Assembly: GCA_028288725.1 (NCBI GenBank)
Contig: JAQGIC010000129.1
Coordinates: 1 to 55,355, forward strand
Length of the DNA stretch: 55,355 nucleotides
DNA from: Rhodospirillales bacterium
GTDB lineage: Bacteria; Pseudomonadota; Alphaproteobacteria; ATCC43930; CGMCC-115725
Reading direction: 5' to 3'
Of this stretch, positions 8,657 through 16,016 are shown in pieces. How positions within the stretch are numbered: position 1 is the first letter of the stretch; each line of letters starts with the position of its first letter. The notes beneath the pieces were generated by a model that was not told the origin of the DNA, did not search any database, and was given only the letters and a program-made list of their open reading frames with translations. A program made the position numbers and the translations under genes.

Positions 8657-9403
8657 ATGGCCGCCTCCGTCGTTCTGATCACCGGCGCGCTTGCCGGCAT
8701 CGGCCGCGCCACCGCGCTGGCCTTTGCCCGGGACGGTGCCCGGGTCGTGGTTTCCGGCCGCAACGAAGCGACCGGCCAGGCGCTGGCCAAGGAATTGGCG
8801 GCACTAGGTGCGGAGGCCGAATTCATCCGTGCCGACGTGCGCCATGAAGACGACGTGCGCAATCTGATCGACCGGACCGTCGCCCATTTCGGCCGGCTGG
8901 ACGTGGCGGTCAACAATGCCGGCACCGAAGGCCAGGCCGGGCCGGTGACGGAACAGACGCCCGAGAGCTATGCCGCCACCTTCGACACCAACGTGCTGGG
9001 CACGCTCCTCGGCATGAAGCACGAGCTGCGCGTCATGCTGGCCCAGGGCGCCGGCAGCATCGTCAACCTGTCCTCGACCATGGGCAGCCGCGGCGCGCCC
9101 AATGCCTCGCTTTATACCGCCAGCAAGCACGCGGTCGAAGGGTTGACCAAGGCGGCGGCGCTCGAGGCGGCATCGGCCGGCGTGCGGGTGAATGCGGTGG
9201 CGCCCGGTCCGATCGAGACCGACATGCTGACCCGCTTTGCCGGCAGTGCCGAGCGCAAGACCGGCATGGCCCAAGGCATCCCGCTGAAGCGCCTCGGATT
9301 GCCGGAGGAGATCGCCCAGGCAATCCTCTACCTCGCGTCCGACAAGGCCTCGTTCATCACCGGCCAGGTGCTGAGCGTGAACGGCGGCAAGACGGCGGCG
9401 TAA
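8657..9403 (+). CDS. SDR family NAD(P)-dependent oxidoreductase (paralogue 2)
   Basis: This 248-residue classical SDR has TGALAGIG at residues 10-17, NNAG, NLSSTMG, the catalytic YTASK and the closing NGGKTAA. The start ATG follows the DUF427 stop by one base, and there is no separate strong ribosome site, so translation is probably coupled. It is a close paralogue of the SDR at 7423-8169; differences cluster around the substrate loop (residues 185-215), which may mean different substrates. An upstream in-frame ATG at 8582 lies inside DUF427 and would add non-SDR sequence, so I rejected it. Confidence 0.92.
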   Translation: MAASVVLITGALAGIGRATALAFARDGARVVVSGRNEATGQALAKELAALGAEAEFIRADVRHEDDVRNLIDRTVAHFGRLDVAVNNAGTEGQAGPVTEQTPESYAATFDTNVLGTLLGMKHELRVMLAQGAGSIVNLSSTMGSRGAPNASLYTASKHAVEGLTKAAALEAASAGVRVNAVAPGPIETDMLTRFAGSAERKTGMAQGIPLKRLGLPEEIAQAILYLASDKASFITGQVLSVNGGKTAA

Positions 9404-9474
9404 CTGTCAGGAGGCTGCCAGGAGCCTGCTCCTCAGCGCGACGGCCGGGCTTGACCCGGTTGCCGTTTCTGCTA

Positions 9475-9489
9475 GAACAAAAAAAGAAC
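9475..9489. promoter_or_regulatory. LexA-type SOS box (GAAC-N7-GAAC)
   Basis: GAACAAAAAAAGAAC matches the direct-repeat LexA site known from alphaproteobacteria exactly (GAAC, seven bases, GAAC). It overlaps a possible promoter, TTGACC at about 9451 and TAGAAC at 9473, reading towards egtB. A further GAAC pair with six-base spacing lies near 9520. No SOS gene is adjacent; the next gene is egtB, 164 bases downstream. Confidence 0.6.
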
Positions 9490-9652
9490 ATTCCGGATGT
9501 TGCGACGGAATAGGAACAATTCCGAACGACGGCGGTTCTAACGAGCAACCGGAACACCATCTGTTGACGGGACAAATCGCCCGTCCGACCCATTTCATGC
9601 TCGATCATCACGCGCCCAGCGGCCGACGATAGAAAACGGGGAGATAAACCGG

Positions 9653-10915
9653 ATGTCCGCAGCTCACGCCGCGATCGCACCATCGACGGTGCCGACGCCG
9701 GACAGCTCATTGGCCCGACGCTACCAGGCGGTCCGCGATGCGACCGAGGCGCTGGCGGCGCCCTTGTCGGCCGAGGATCAGACGGTCCAGTCCATGGCGG
9801 ACGCGAGCCCGACCAAATGGCATCGCGCCCACACCACCTGGTTCTTCGAGACCTTCGTCCTCAGTGTCCATGACCAGGCCTACCGGCCGTATGACGAGCA
9901 GTTCCGTTATCTGTTCAATTCCTATTACGAGGCACTCGGCCCGCGCCACGCGCGCCCATCGCGCGGCCTGATCACCCGGCCGGGCATCGCCCGGATCGCG
10001 GCCTATCGCGCCCATGTCGATGCGGCGATGCAGGCGCTGCTGGCCCGTTCGACCCCGGCGATCGACGAACTGGTCGAGCTGGGCCTGCATCACGAGCAGC
10101 AGCACCAGGAACTGCTGCTGACCGACATCAAGCACGCGCTGTCGGCCAACCCGTTCCCCCCCACCTATCTGCCGAGGCCGCCGGCACCGCCGGCCGAGGC
10201 GCCGTCACTCGGCTGGTACCCGTTCGAGCGCGGGATCCATCTGGTCGGCCACGGCGGCGGCGGCTTCGCCTTCGACAACGAGGGGCCGCAGCACCAGGCG
10301 CTGCTCCAGGATTTCCGCATCGCCGACCGGCCGGTCAGCGTCGGCGAGTATATGGAATTCATGGCGGACGGCGGCTATGCCAGGCCCGGCTTGTGGCTGT
10401 CGGAAGGTTGGGCGCTCGCCCAGGCCGAAGGCTGGCGCGCACCGGCCTATTGGGAGGAACGCGACGGCACCTGGCAGGTCCGCACGCTCCACGGCCTGCA
10501 GCAGCCCGACCCGGGCGAGCCCGTCTGCCACGTCAGCTATTTCGAGGCCGCCGCCTATGCCGCCTGGGCCGGCAGGCGCCTGCCGAGCGAGTTCGAATGG
10601 GAGGTGGCAGCGCGCCGTCACGGTGGGGCCGCCGGCTGGATCGACCAGGTCCGCCCGCATCCGCGCGGCGTCGCCCAGGGTTTCCATCAGGATGTCTGGG
10701 AATGGACCGGCAGCGCCTATCTGGCCTACCCCGGCTTCCGCCCCTCAGAGGGGGCGATCGGCGAGTACAACGGCAAGTTCATGGTCAACCAGATGGTGCT
10801 GCGGGGGCGCTCCTGCGCCACGGCGCCCGGCCACGAGCGTCCGAGCTATCGCAATTTCTTCCCGACATCCGCCCGCTGGCAATTCAGCGGCTTCCGCCTT
10901 GCCGAGGATCTCTGA
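9653..10915 (+). CDS. egtB: Ergothioneine biosynthesis protein EgtB (hercynylcysteine sulfoxide synthase type)
   Basis: EgtB is a non-heme iron sulfoxide synthase that joins hercynine (trimethylhistidine) to a thiol donor with oxygen. The 420-residue protein has an N-terminal DinB_2 helical domain with likely iron ligands His60 (KWHRAHTTWF) and His147/His151 (HHEQQHQE). A C-terminal formylglycine-generating-enzyme-like domain ends in FSGFRLAEDL. GGGAG lies about ten bases before the ATG. It is followed three bases after its stop by egtD, giving the minimal two-gene pathway. Donor specificity (gamma-glutamylcysteine or cysteine) cannot be read here, and no egtA, egtC or egtE is in the window. 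Confidence 0.95.
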   Translation: MSAAHAAIAPSTVPTPDSSLARRYQAVRDATEALAAPLSAEDQTVQSMADASPTKWHRAHTTWFFETFVLSVHDQAYRPYDEQFRYLFNSYYEALGPRHARPSRGLITRPGIARIAAYRAHVDAAMQALLARSTPAIDELVELGLHHEQQHQELLLTDIKHALSANPFPPTYLPRPPAPPAEAPSLGWYPFERGIHLVGHGGGGFAFDNEGPQHQALLQDFRIADRPVSVGEYMEFMADGGYARPGLWLSEGWALAQAEGWRAPAYWEERDGTWQVRTLHGLQQPDPGEPVCHVSYFEAAAYAAWAGRRLPSEFEWEVAARRHGGAAGWIDQVRPHPRGVAQGFHQDVWEWTGSAYLAYPGFRPSEGAIGEYNGKFMVNQMVLRGRSCATAPGHERPSYRNFFPTSARWQFSGFRLAEDL

Positions 10916-10918
10916 GCC

Positions 10919-11884
10919 ATGTCGACCGCCCTGCAACGCCTCCAGGATCTGGAGCCCTCGACCCAGGAATTCCGCGATGCCGTGCTGGCGGGCCTGAGTG
11001 GGATACCGAAGACCCTGCCGTGCAAATTCTTCTATGACGCCGAGGGTTCGCGCCTGTTCGACCAGATCTGCGAGCTGCCGGAATATTACCCGACCCGGAC
11101 CGAGCTCAAGCTGCTGGCCGACAAATCCGCCGAGATCGCCGGGCTGATCGGCCGCCGCGCCCGCCTCGTTGAATTCGGCTCCGGCGCCGGCGTCAAGATC
11201 CGCCTGCTGCTGAACGCGCTCGACCGGCCGGCGGCCTATGTGCCGGTCGATATCTCGCGCGACCATCTGATGATGGCGGCCGCCGATCTGGCGCGGGATT
11301 TCCCGGCCCTGCAGATCGCGCCGATCTGCGCCGATTATACCAAGCCCTTCGCCCTGCCCGCCCCCGCGAGCCTGCATCCGGAAATCACCGTGGGATTCTT
11401 CCCGGGGTCGACCATCGGCAATTTCACGCCGGCCGAGGCGCGTGGGTTCCTCGCCCGCGCCCGCCGGCTGCTCGGCCCCGGCTCGGCCATGGTCGTCGGC
11501 GTCGATCTGCGCAAGGACGCGGCCATCCTGGTGCCGGCCTATGACGACGCGGCCGGTGTCACGGCCGCGTTCAACCTCAATCTGCTGGTCCGGATCAACC
11601 GGGAGCTGGACGGCACGTTCGATCTCGAACAATTCACCCACGAGGCGCGCTGGAACGACGCGGAGGGTAGGATCGAGATGCATCTGGTCAGCCGGCGCGA
11701 CCAGGAGGTCCGCGTCGGTTCGGCCCGGTTCGCCTTCCGCGCGGGCGAGACGATCCATACCGAGAATTCGCACAAATACACGCTCGACCAGTTCCGCGCG
11801 CTCGCGGTCGAGGCCGGCTACAGGCCGCGCGCCGCCTGGACCGATGCCGCGGGGCTGTTCTCGGTCCATATGCTCGACGCCTGA
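10919..11884 (+). CDS. egtD: L-histidine N-alpha-methyltransferase EgtD
   Basis: EgtD trimethylates histidine to hercynine with SAM, the first step of ergothioneine synthesis. The 321-residue protein shows the family landmarks in order: ELPEYYPTRTE near residue 50, the SAM-binding EFGSGAGVKIRLLL near 85, FFPGSTIGNF near 160, and the NSHKYTLDQF stretch near 285. Length is normal. It begins three bases after egtB, so the two are an operon. The pair may fall under the LexA-type box upstream of egtB, though this is inferred only from position. Confidence 0.95.
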   Translation: MSTALQRLQDLEPSTQEFRDAVLAGLSGIPKTLPCKFFYDAEGSRLFDQICELPEYYPTRTELKLLADKSAEIAGLIGRRARLVEFGSGAGVKIRLLLNALDRPAAYVPVDISRDHLMMAAADLARDFPALQIAPICADYTKPFALPAPASLHPEITVGFFPGSTIGNFTPAEARGFLARARRLLGPGSAMVVGVDLRKDAAILVPAYDDAAGVTAAFNLNLLVRINRELDGTFDLEQFTHEARWNDAEGRIEMHLVSRRDQEVRVGSARFAFRAGETIHTENSHKYTLDQFRALAVEAGYRPRAAWTDAAGLFSVHMLDA

Positions 11885-11987
11885 TCCGCGTCCGGCTTGC
11901 TTCCTGAGAACCAAGCGCCGGATCCGGCGTTCGCTCCTTTGAGAGGATTCCCTGGACGGGGTCCACGAGCGCGGGAGGTATCGGGCA

Positions 11988-12596
11988 ATGTTGCGGACGG
12001 ATACTGCCAAGCCCTTCGATCTCCTGGCGGAGCTTCGCGCCCGAACCGCCGAAGCCTATCGGCGCCTGGAGCGGGACCTGGATCTGCTGGGCGAACCGCC
12101 GGATCGGGCCCGTTTCGTTCACCTGCTCGAACGCTTCCACGGCTTCCACGCCGTCTGGGAGCCGCAGGTCGCCCGGGTGCTGGGCAAAGAGGCCGCCTTT
12201 CTGGTGCCGCGCCGGCGCACCTACCGCGCCGCGCAGGATCTGATGGCGCTTGGCCATACCAGACGCGACATCGCCGAACTGCCGCTCTGCCTCGCCGCCG
12301 CCCGGCTGGTCTCCTCGCCCGCGACGGCGATCGGCTCGCTCTATGTCATGGAAGGCTCGACGCTCGGCGGTCCGCTCGTCAGCCGTCATCTGCAAAGCGC
12401 CGGCTGGCTGCCGCCGGAAGGTCTCGGCTATTTCGATCCCTACGGCGCGGCGACCGGCACCATGTGGCGCCACTTCCGCCTTTGGGCCGAGGCGACTTCC
12501 ACCGGACGCGTTACCGGCGGGGCCACCCAAGGGATCGTCGTCGCCGCGGTCGCGACGTTCGATACGCTGCAGGCGTGGCTCGTTCCGGCCCGTTGA
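11988..12596 (+). CDS. Biliverdin-producing heme oxygenase family protein with Tyr at the axial-His position
   Basis: The 202-residue helical protein resembles bacterial BphO/HemO heme oxygenases. The distal-helix motif YVMEGSTLGGPLVSRHL (about residues 121-137) is intact. In the proximal helix, where the family has T-x-x-x-H for the heme-ligating histidine, the sequence is ELRARTAEAYRRLE, so Tyr24 (TAT at 12057-12059) replaces His. Known enzymes depend on this His, so activity or heme ligation may be altered. GGGAGG precedes the ATG. No phytochrome gene, its usual partner, is next to it. It ends just before a strong hairpin shared with the convergent hydrolase gene. Confidence 0.8.
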   Translation: MLRTDTAKPFDLLAELRARTAEAYRRLERDLDLLGEPPDRARFVHLLERFHGFHAVWEPQVARVLGKEAAFLVPRRRTYRAAQDLMALGHTRRDIAELPLCLAAARLVSSPATAIGSLYVMEGSTLGGPLVSRHLQSAGWLPPEGLGYFDPYGAATGTMWRHFRLWAEATSTGRVTGGATQGIVVAAVATFDTLQAWLVPAR

Positions 12597-12602
12597 GGCT
12601 AA

Positions 12603-12659
12603 ATCAAATATTTGGAGCCTGATCCGATCAAACCGAGCCGGTTTGATCGGATCAGGCTC
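12603..12659. terminator. Bidirectional hairpin with dispersed-repeat sequence
   Basis: A perfect 21-bp stem with a 3-base loop (12615-12635 pairing with 12639-12659) begins GAGCCTGATCC and is preceded by AAATATTTGG. It separates the convergent heme oxygenase and hydrolase genes and is placed to stop transcription from both sides. AAATATTTGG and GAGCCTGATCC recur near 40320 and in part at 24800 and 50103, so this is also a copy of a dispersed repeat. Confidence 0.75.
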
Positions 12660-12675
12660 TCGGAAATCCGGGGCG

Positions 12676-13629
12676 CTAGATCGCCCGCAGCCAATGGGCG
12701 ATCGCGCCGGCGATCTCGGCGCTGTTGTCGTCCATCATCGGCATATGGGAATTGCCCCTGACCCCGCGCTCGGCCAGAAACCAGGCGTCGCTGCGGGTGC
12801 CCTGCCGGACGAGATCGGCCGCGAAAGCGCGATAACGCGCCGAAAGATCGCCCCAGAGCGGCGTCGCGTCCAGATGGTCGCCGACCACCTGAAGCACGGG
12901 GAAACCCACGCGGGCACCGTCCTCAGGGAAACCCGAGCTTTCGACCAGGACCAGGGCGGCGATCCGTTCGGGCGCGTCGAGCGCCGTGCGCAACGCGATC
13001 TCGCCGCCCTGGCTATGGGCGAGCAAGGCCGCCGGCCGGCCGATCCGGGCCAGGACAGCGCCCAGCGCCAGCACCGCGGCATCGTCGGTCTGGCGCGGAA
13101 AGCGCGGTACCGAGCCCCGGATCATTTCGTCGAACGCGGCGATCGGGAACCGCTGGGGATCGAACGGCCGGCGCTGGGCGAAATGTTCGGCGGCCCCGAT
13201 CCGGAACAGGCTCCAGGCCTCTTCGGCGGACCGCAGGATCGGCGGCCCCGGCCACAGCGTCGGAAACGGGCACCAGCCGGCCCGGCCGCGCTCGACATTG
13301 TCGACGACATAGACCGGATAGCCTTCGGCCAGGAAATTCTGCAGCCAGCCGGGCCGACCGTCGGGCGTCGCCTCCCACATGGCGCCTGTGAAGCCGCCGC
13401 CATGGAGCAGGACGACAGGCCGATCATGCCGGCGGTCGATGGGCACGAACCATTGCACATAGGCCTGTTCGATATGAAACAGGCCATTGGGATCCCAATC
13501 GAAATCGACCGTCGGCGTGAATTGGATCCTGGCAATCGGCTGCCCCTCGACCCGCACCTGCCGTCCGCCGGCATAGAAACTGCCGAAGCCGGCGAGCGGG
13601 ACGCCGCCCGCCGGCAGATCGCCGGACAT
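12676..13629 (-). CDS. Alpha/beta hydrolase
   Basis: The 317-residue protein has the alpha/beta-hydrolase core: the oxyanion strand VVLLHGGGF near residue 70, the nucleophile elbow AHSQGGEIA (Ser near 190), a downstream acid in VVGDHLDATP, and the His in GNSHMPMMD near the C-terminus. There is no obvious signal peptide. Its ATG overlaps the stop of the upstream binding-protein gene in TGATG, so it is translationally coupled to it. It is the last gene of the CoA-transferase/lyase operon and may act on an ester or thioester of the imported substrate; that role is inferred. Confidence 0.85.
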   Translation of the reverse strand: MSGDLPAGGVPLAGFGSFYAGGRQVRVEGQPIARIQFTPTVDFDWDPNGLFHIEQAYVQWFVPIDRRHDRPVVLLHGGGFTGAMWEATPDGRPGWLQNFLAEGYPVYVVDNVERGRAGWCPFPTLWPGPPILRSAEEAWSLFRIGAAEHFAQRRPFDPQRFPIAAFDEMIRGSVPRFPRQTDDAAVLALGAVLARIGRPAALLAHSQGGEIALRTALDAPERIAALVLVESSGFPEDGARVGFPVLQVVGDHLDATPLWGDLSARYRAFAADLVRQGTRSDAWFLAERGVRGNSHMPMMDDNSAEIAGAIAHWLRAI

Positions 13630-14843
13630 CAGGGCTTCTTGACCAGCGCGCAGGTGCTCTCGCTCAGCGGATGCGCCAGTTCCTCGCCGGGGATTTTCTT
13701 CACGATCTTGTAGAAATCCCAGTCCTCCTTGGACTCGGCCGGGCTCTTGACCTGGGCCAGGTACATGTCGCGGATCACACGGCCGTCGGCCCGGATGTAG
13801 GCGCCATGGCTGAAGGCGCTTTCGATCTTGGTCTCGCGCATCTTCTTCAGGACCTCGTCGGCATTGTCCGAGCCCAGCGCCTGCACCGCCTGCAGATAGT
13901 GCCGGACGGATTCATAGACGCCGATCTGCAGAAACGTCGGCCGCTTGCCGTTGAACTTGGCGGCGAACTTGTCGGACCAGGCGCGGGTGCCCGCATCCAG
14001 GTTCCAATAGAACGGCGTCGTCAGATAGGTGCCCTGGGCCGCCTTCAGGCCCAGCGAATGCACGTCGGTCAAGAGCAGCAGCATGGCCGCCAGCCGCTGG
14101 CCGCCGGCGATCAGGCCGAACTCGTTCGCCTGCTTGATGGTCTCGATCGTGTCGCCGCCGGCATTGGCGATGCCGACGACCTGCGCCTTGGAGCCCTGGG
14201 CCTGCAGCAGGTAGGACGAGAAGTCCGCGTTGCCGATCGGATGATTCGCCGCCCCCAGCACCTTGCCGCCGTTTTTCTCGATGATCGTCGTAGCGTCGGC
14301 CTGGAGCTGATGGCCGAAGGCATAGTCGGCGGTGATGAAATACCAGCTCTTGCCGCCCTGCTCGGCCACCGCCTCACCGGTACCCTTGGCCAGCGCGTAG
14401 GTGTCGTAGGTCCACTGGATGCCGTAGGGCGAGCAATTCGCGTTGGTCAGCGCCGTGGTCCCGGCCGAGGACGTGATGAAGATCTTCTTCTGCTCGCGCG
14501 CGACGCCCTGAACCGCCAGGCCGGCGCCGGAATTGGGCGTGTCCACGATGATGTCGACATGGTCCTGCTCGTACCATTGCCGCGCGATGGTCGAGGCGAT
14601 GTCGGCCTTGTTCTGATGGTCGGCGAAGATCACCTCGATCGGCTTGCCGGCGACGGTGTTGCTGAACTCCTCCGCCGCGAGCCGCGCCGCCACGACCGAG
14701 CCCTGCCCCGTCGCATCCGACACCACGCCCGACTGGTCGTTCAGCACGCCGATCTTGACCACGCCGTCGGAAATCTCGGCCGACGCATTCTGCGCCCAGA
14801 GGGCGATGCCCGCCGCCACGAGAGCGGCTATCTGCTTGTTCAT
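13629..14843 (-). CDS. ABC transporter substrate-binding protein, branched-chain amino acid type
   Basis: This 404-residue periplasmic protein of the LivJ/Peripla_BP_6 class has a Sec signal peptide ending near ALWAQNASA (residue 22) and a bilobed domain beginning VVKIGVLNDQSGVVSDATGQ. GGGGAGG stands ahead of the ATG. Relatives bind branched-chain amino acids, aromatic acids, amides or urea; none can be chosen here. No permease or ATPase gene is in the operon, so it is an orphan receptor or works with a distant transporter. The 259-bp repeat lies 33 bases upstream of its start, between it and the lyase gene. Confidence 0.9.
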   Translation of the reverse strand: MNKQIAALVAAGIALWAQNASAEISDGVVKIGVLNDQSGVVSDATGQGSVVAARLAAEEFSNTVAGKPIEVIFADHQNKADIASTIARQWYEQDHVDIIVDTPNSGAGLAVQGVAREQKKIFITSSAGTTALTNANCSPYGIQWTYDTYALAKGTGEAVAEQGGKSWYFITADYAFGHQLQADATTIIEKNGGKVLGAANHPIGNADFSSYLLQAQGSKAQVVGIANAGGDTIETIKQANEFGLIAGGQRLAAMLLLLTDVHSLGLKAAQGTYLTTPFYWNLDAGTRAWSDKFAAKFNGKRPTFLQIGVYESVRHYLQAVQALGSDNADEVLKKMRETKIESAFSHGAYIRADGRVIRDMYLAQVKSPAESKEDWDFYKIVKKIPGEELAHPLSESTCALVKKP

Positions 14844-14875
14844 GTTCGTCCTCCCCAGTTTCGTTTCATCTTTTT

Positions 14876-15134
14876 CGTCATTCCCGCGAAAGCGCTAGCT
14901 ATGTACATATCTGTTTTCGTCTTTTGAAATGAGCAGGTTACCCTAACACTCCGTCATGCCCGGGCTTGACCCGGGCATCCAGCCGCTCCGCCGGAGCCCT
15001 GTTTGGCCGTGAAATCGGCTTGCCCAACCACGTGGATGGCCGGGCCAAGCCCGGCCATGACAATGCAAAAGACTAACGATCTGAAATAAAACAGAAAAAT
15101 ATGTACAGAGCCTAGCGCGCAGGCGGGAATGACG
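14876..15134. repeat. Complete 259-bp REP/MITE-like element (copy B)
   Basis: The ends are REP half-arms (CGTCATTCCCGCG and CGGGAATGACG). Inside them are inverted arms reading GCGCTAGCTATGTACATATC on the left and, as reverse complement, GCGCTAGGCTCTGTACATAT on the right. The interior holds two further inverted pairs around CGGGCTTGACCCGGGC. It has the same length as copy C at 38570-38828 and carries no reading frame of note. It separates the HMG-CoA-lyase-like gene from the binding-protein gene in an otherwise compact operon. Confidence 0.85.
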
Positions 15135-15146
15135 AGGAATCAAGCG

Positions 15147-16016
15147 CTACACAACCAATGCCGCGGCGAGCCTTCCCGCGTCCACGATGCGGTCCGGATC
15201 GATGCCCGTGTCGATGCCGAGGCCGGCGAGCGCGGCGGCGGCGGTTTCGATCGAGAGATTGCCGCCGACCCCGGCGGTGAAGGGCGAGCCGCCCAGTCCG
15301 GCCAGCGTCGCGTCCAGCCAGGCGGCACCCGCCTGCGCCGCCGCCAGCGCATTGACCAGCCCGCGGCCGCGCGTGTCGTGGGTATGGCCGCCGAAGCGCA
15401 CGGCGGGCCATTGCCGCCGGCACTGGTCGAACAGGTCCCAGATCCGATCGGGCTGGGCATGGCCGGTCGTATCGGCGAGGCCGATCTCGCCCAGACCCAT
15501 CTCGACCAGGCGGCCGACCATGTCGATCGCGGCCGCGGGCGCGATGTCGCCTTCGAAGAAACAATGGAACGCGTTGGCGATGGCAGCGCTGAAGCGGATG
15601 CCGGCCGTATCCGCCTCGCCCGCCATGCGGGCGATCTCGTCCAGCGACTGTTCCGGCGTGCGATGGGCGTTCTTTTCATTATACGCCCGGCTGACCGAGA
15701 CGACCGCCTCGACCTCGCCGACCCCGGCCGCCAGCGCCCGGATGAGGCCGCGCGGATTGGCGACCAGCACCGAGAGGCGCTGGGGTTCGTGGGACAGGGC
15801 CGACCACAGCGCCTCGGCGTCGGCCAGCGTCGGAACCCGCGCGGGATTGACGAACGAGGTCACTTGCAGTTCCGACACGCCGGCCGCGACCAGCGCGCGA
15901 TAGAGCTCGAGTTTGGCCTGGGTCGGCAGCACTTTTTCCAGGTTCTGCAAACCGTCGCGCAGCGTGACGTCGCGCAGGCGCAGCGTCCGGGGCAAGGCCT
16001 TCCAGGGATTGGCCAT
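15147..16016 (-). CDS. Hydroxymethylglutaryl-CoA lyase family protein
   Basis: The 289-residue TIM-barrel lyase of the HMGL-like/DRE-TIM family starts its barrel with RDVTLRDGLQNLEKVLPTQ. It has the metal-binding GHTHDTRGRG pair of histidines near residue 225 and a late GGSPFTAGVGGNLSIE in place of the longer GGCPYAPGATGN motif of true HMG-CoA lyases. Relatives cleave HMG-CoA, citramalyl-CoA or similar. Its ATG overlaps the CoA-transferase stop in TGATG, so the two proteins are made together. A CoA-activation step followed by acyl-CoA cleavage is the likely pathway. The altered late motif means the substrate may not be HMG-CoA. Confidence 0.88.
   Translation of the reverse strand: MANPWKALPRTLRLRDVTLRDGLQNLEKVLPTQAKLELYRALVAAGVSELQVTSFVNPARVPTLADAEALWSALSHEPQRLSVLVANPRGLIRALAAGVGEVEAVVSVSRAYNEKNAHRTPEQSLDEIARMAGEADTAGIRFSAAIANAFHCFFEGDIAPAAAIDMVGRLVEMGLGEIGLADTTGHAQPDRIWDLFDQCRRQWPAVRFGGHTHDTRGRGLVNALAAAQAGAAWLDATLAGLGGSPFTAGVGGNLSIETAAAALAGLGIDTGIDPDRIVDAGRLAAALVV

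Noticed and set aside
9501-9545. A 14-codon frame in the leader between the LexA-type box and egtB
   Set aside because: No ribosome site and no sign of conservation; too short to support.
14889-14910. Resemblance of TATGTACATA in the repeat element to the TetR palindrome AATATGTACGTACATATT
   Set aside because: The element has one GTAC centre and the operator has GTACGTAC, so half-site spacing differs by four bases; probably chance.
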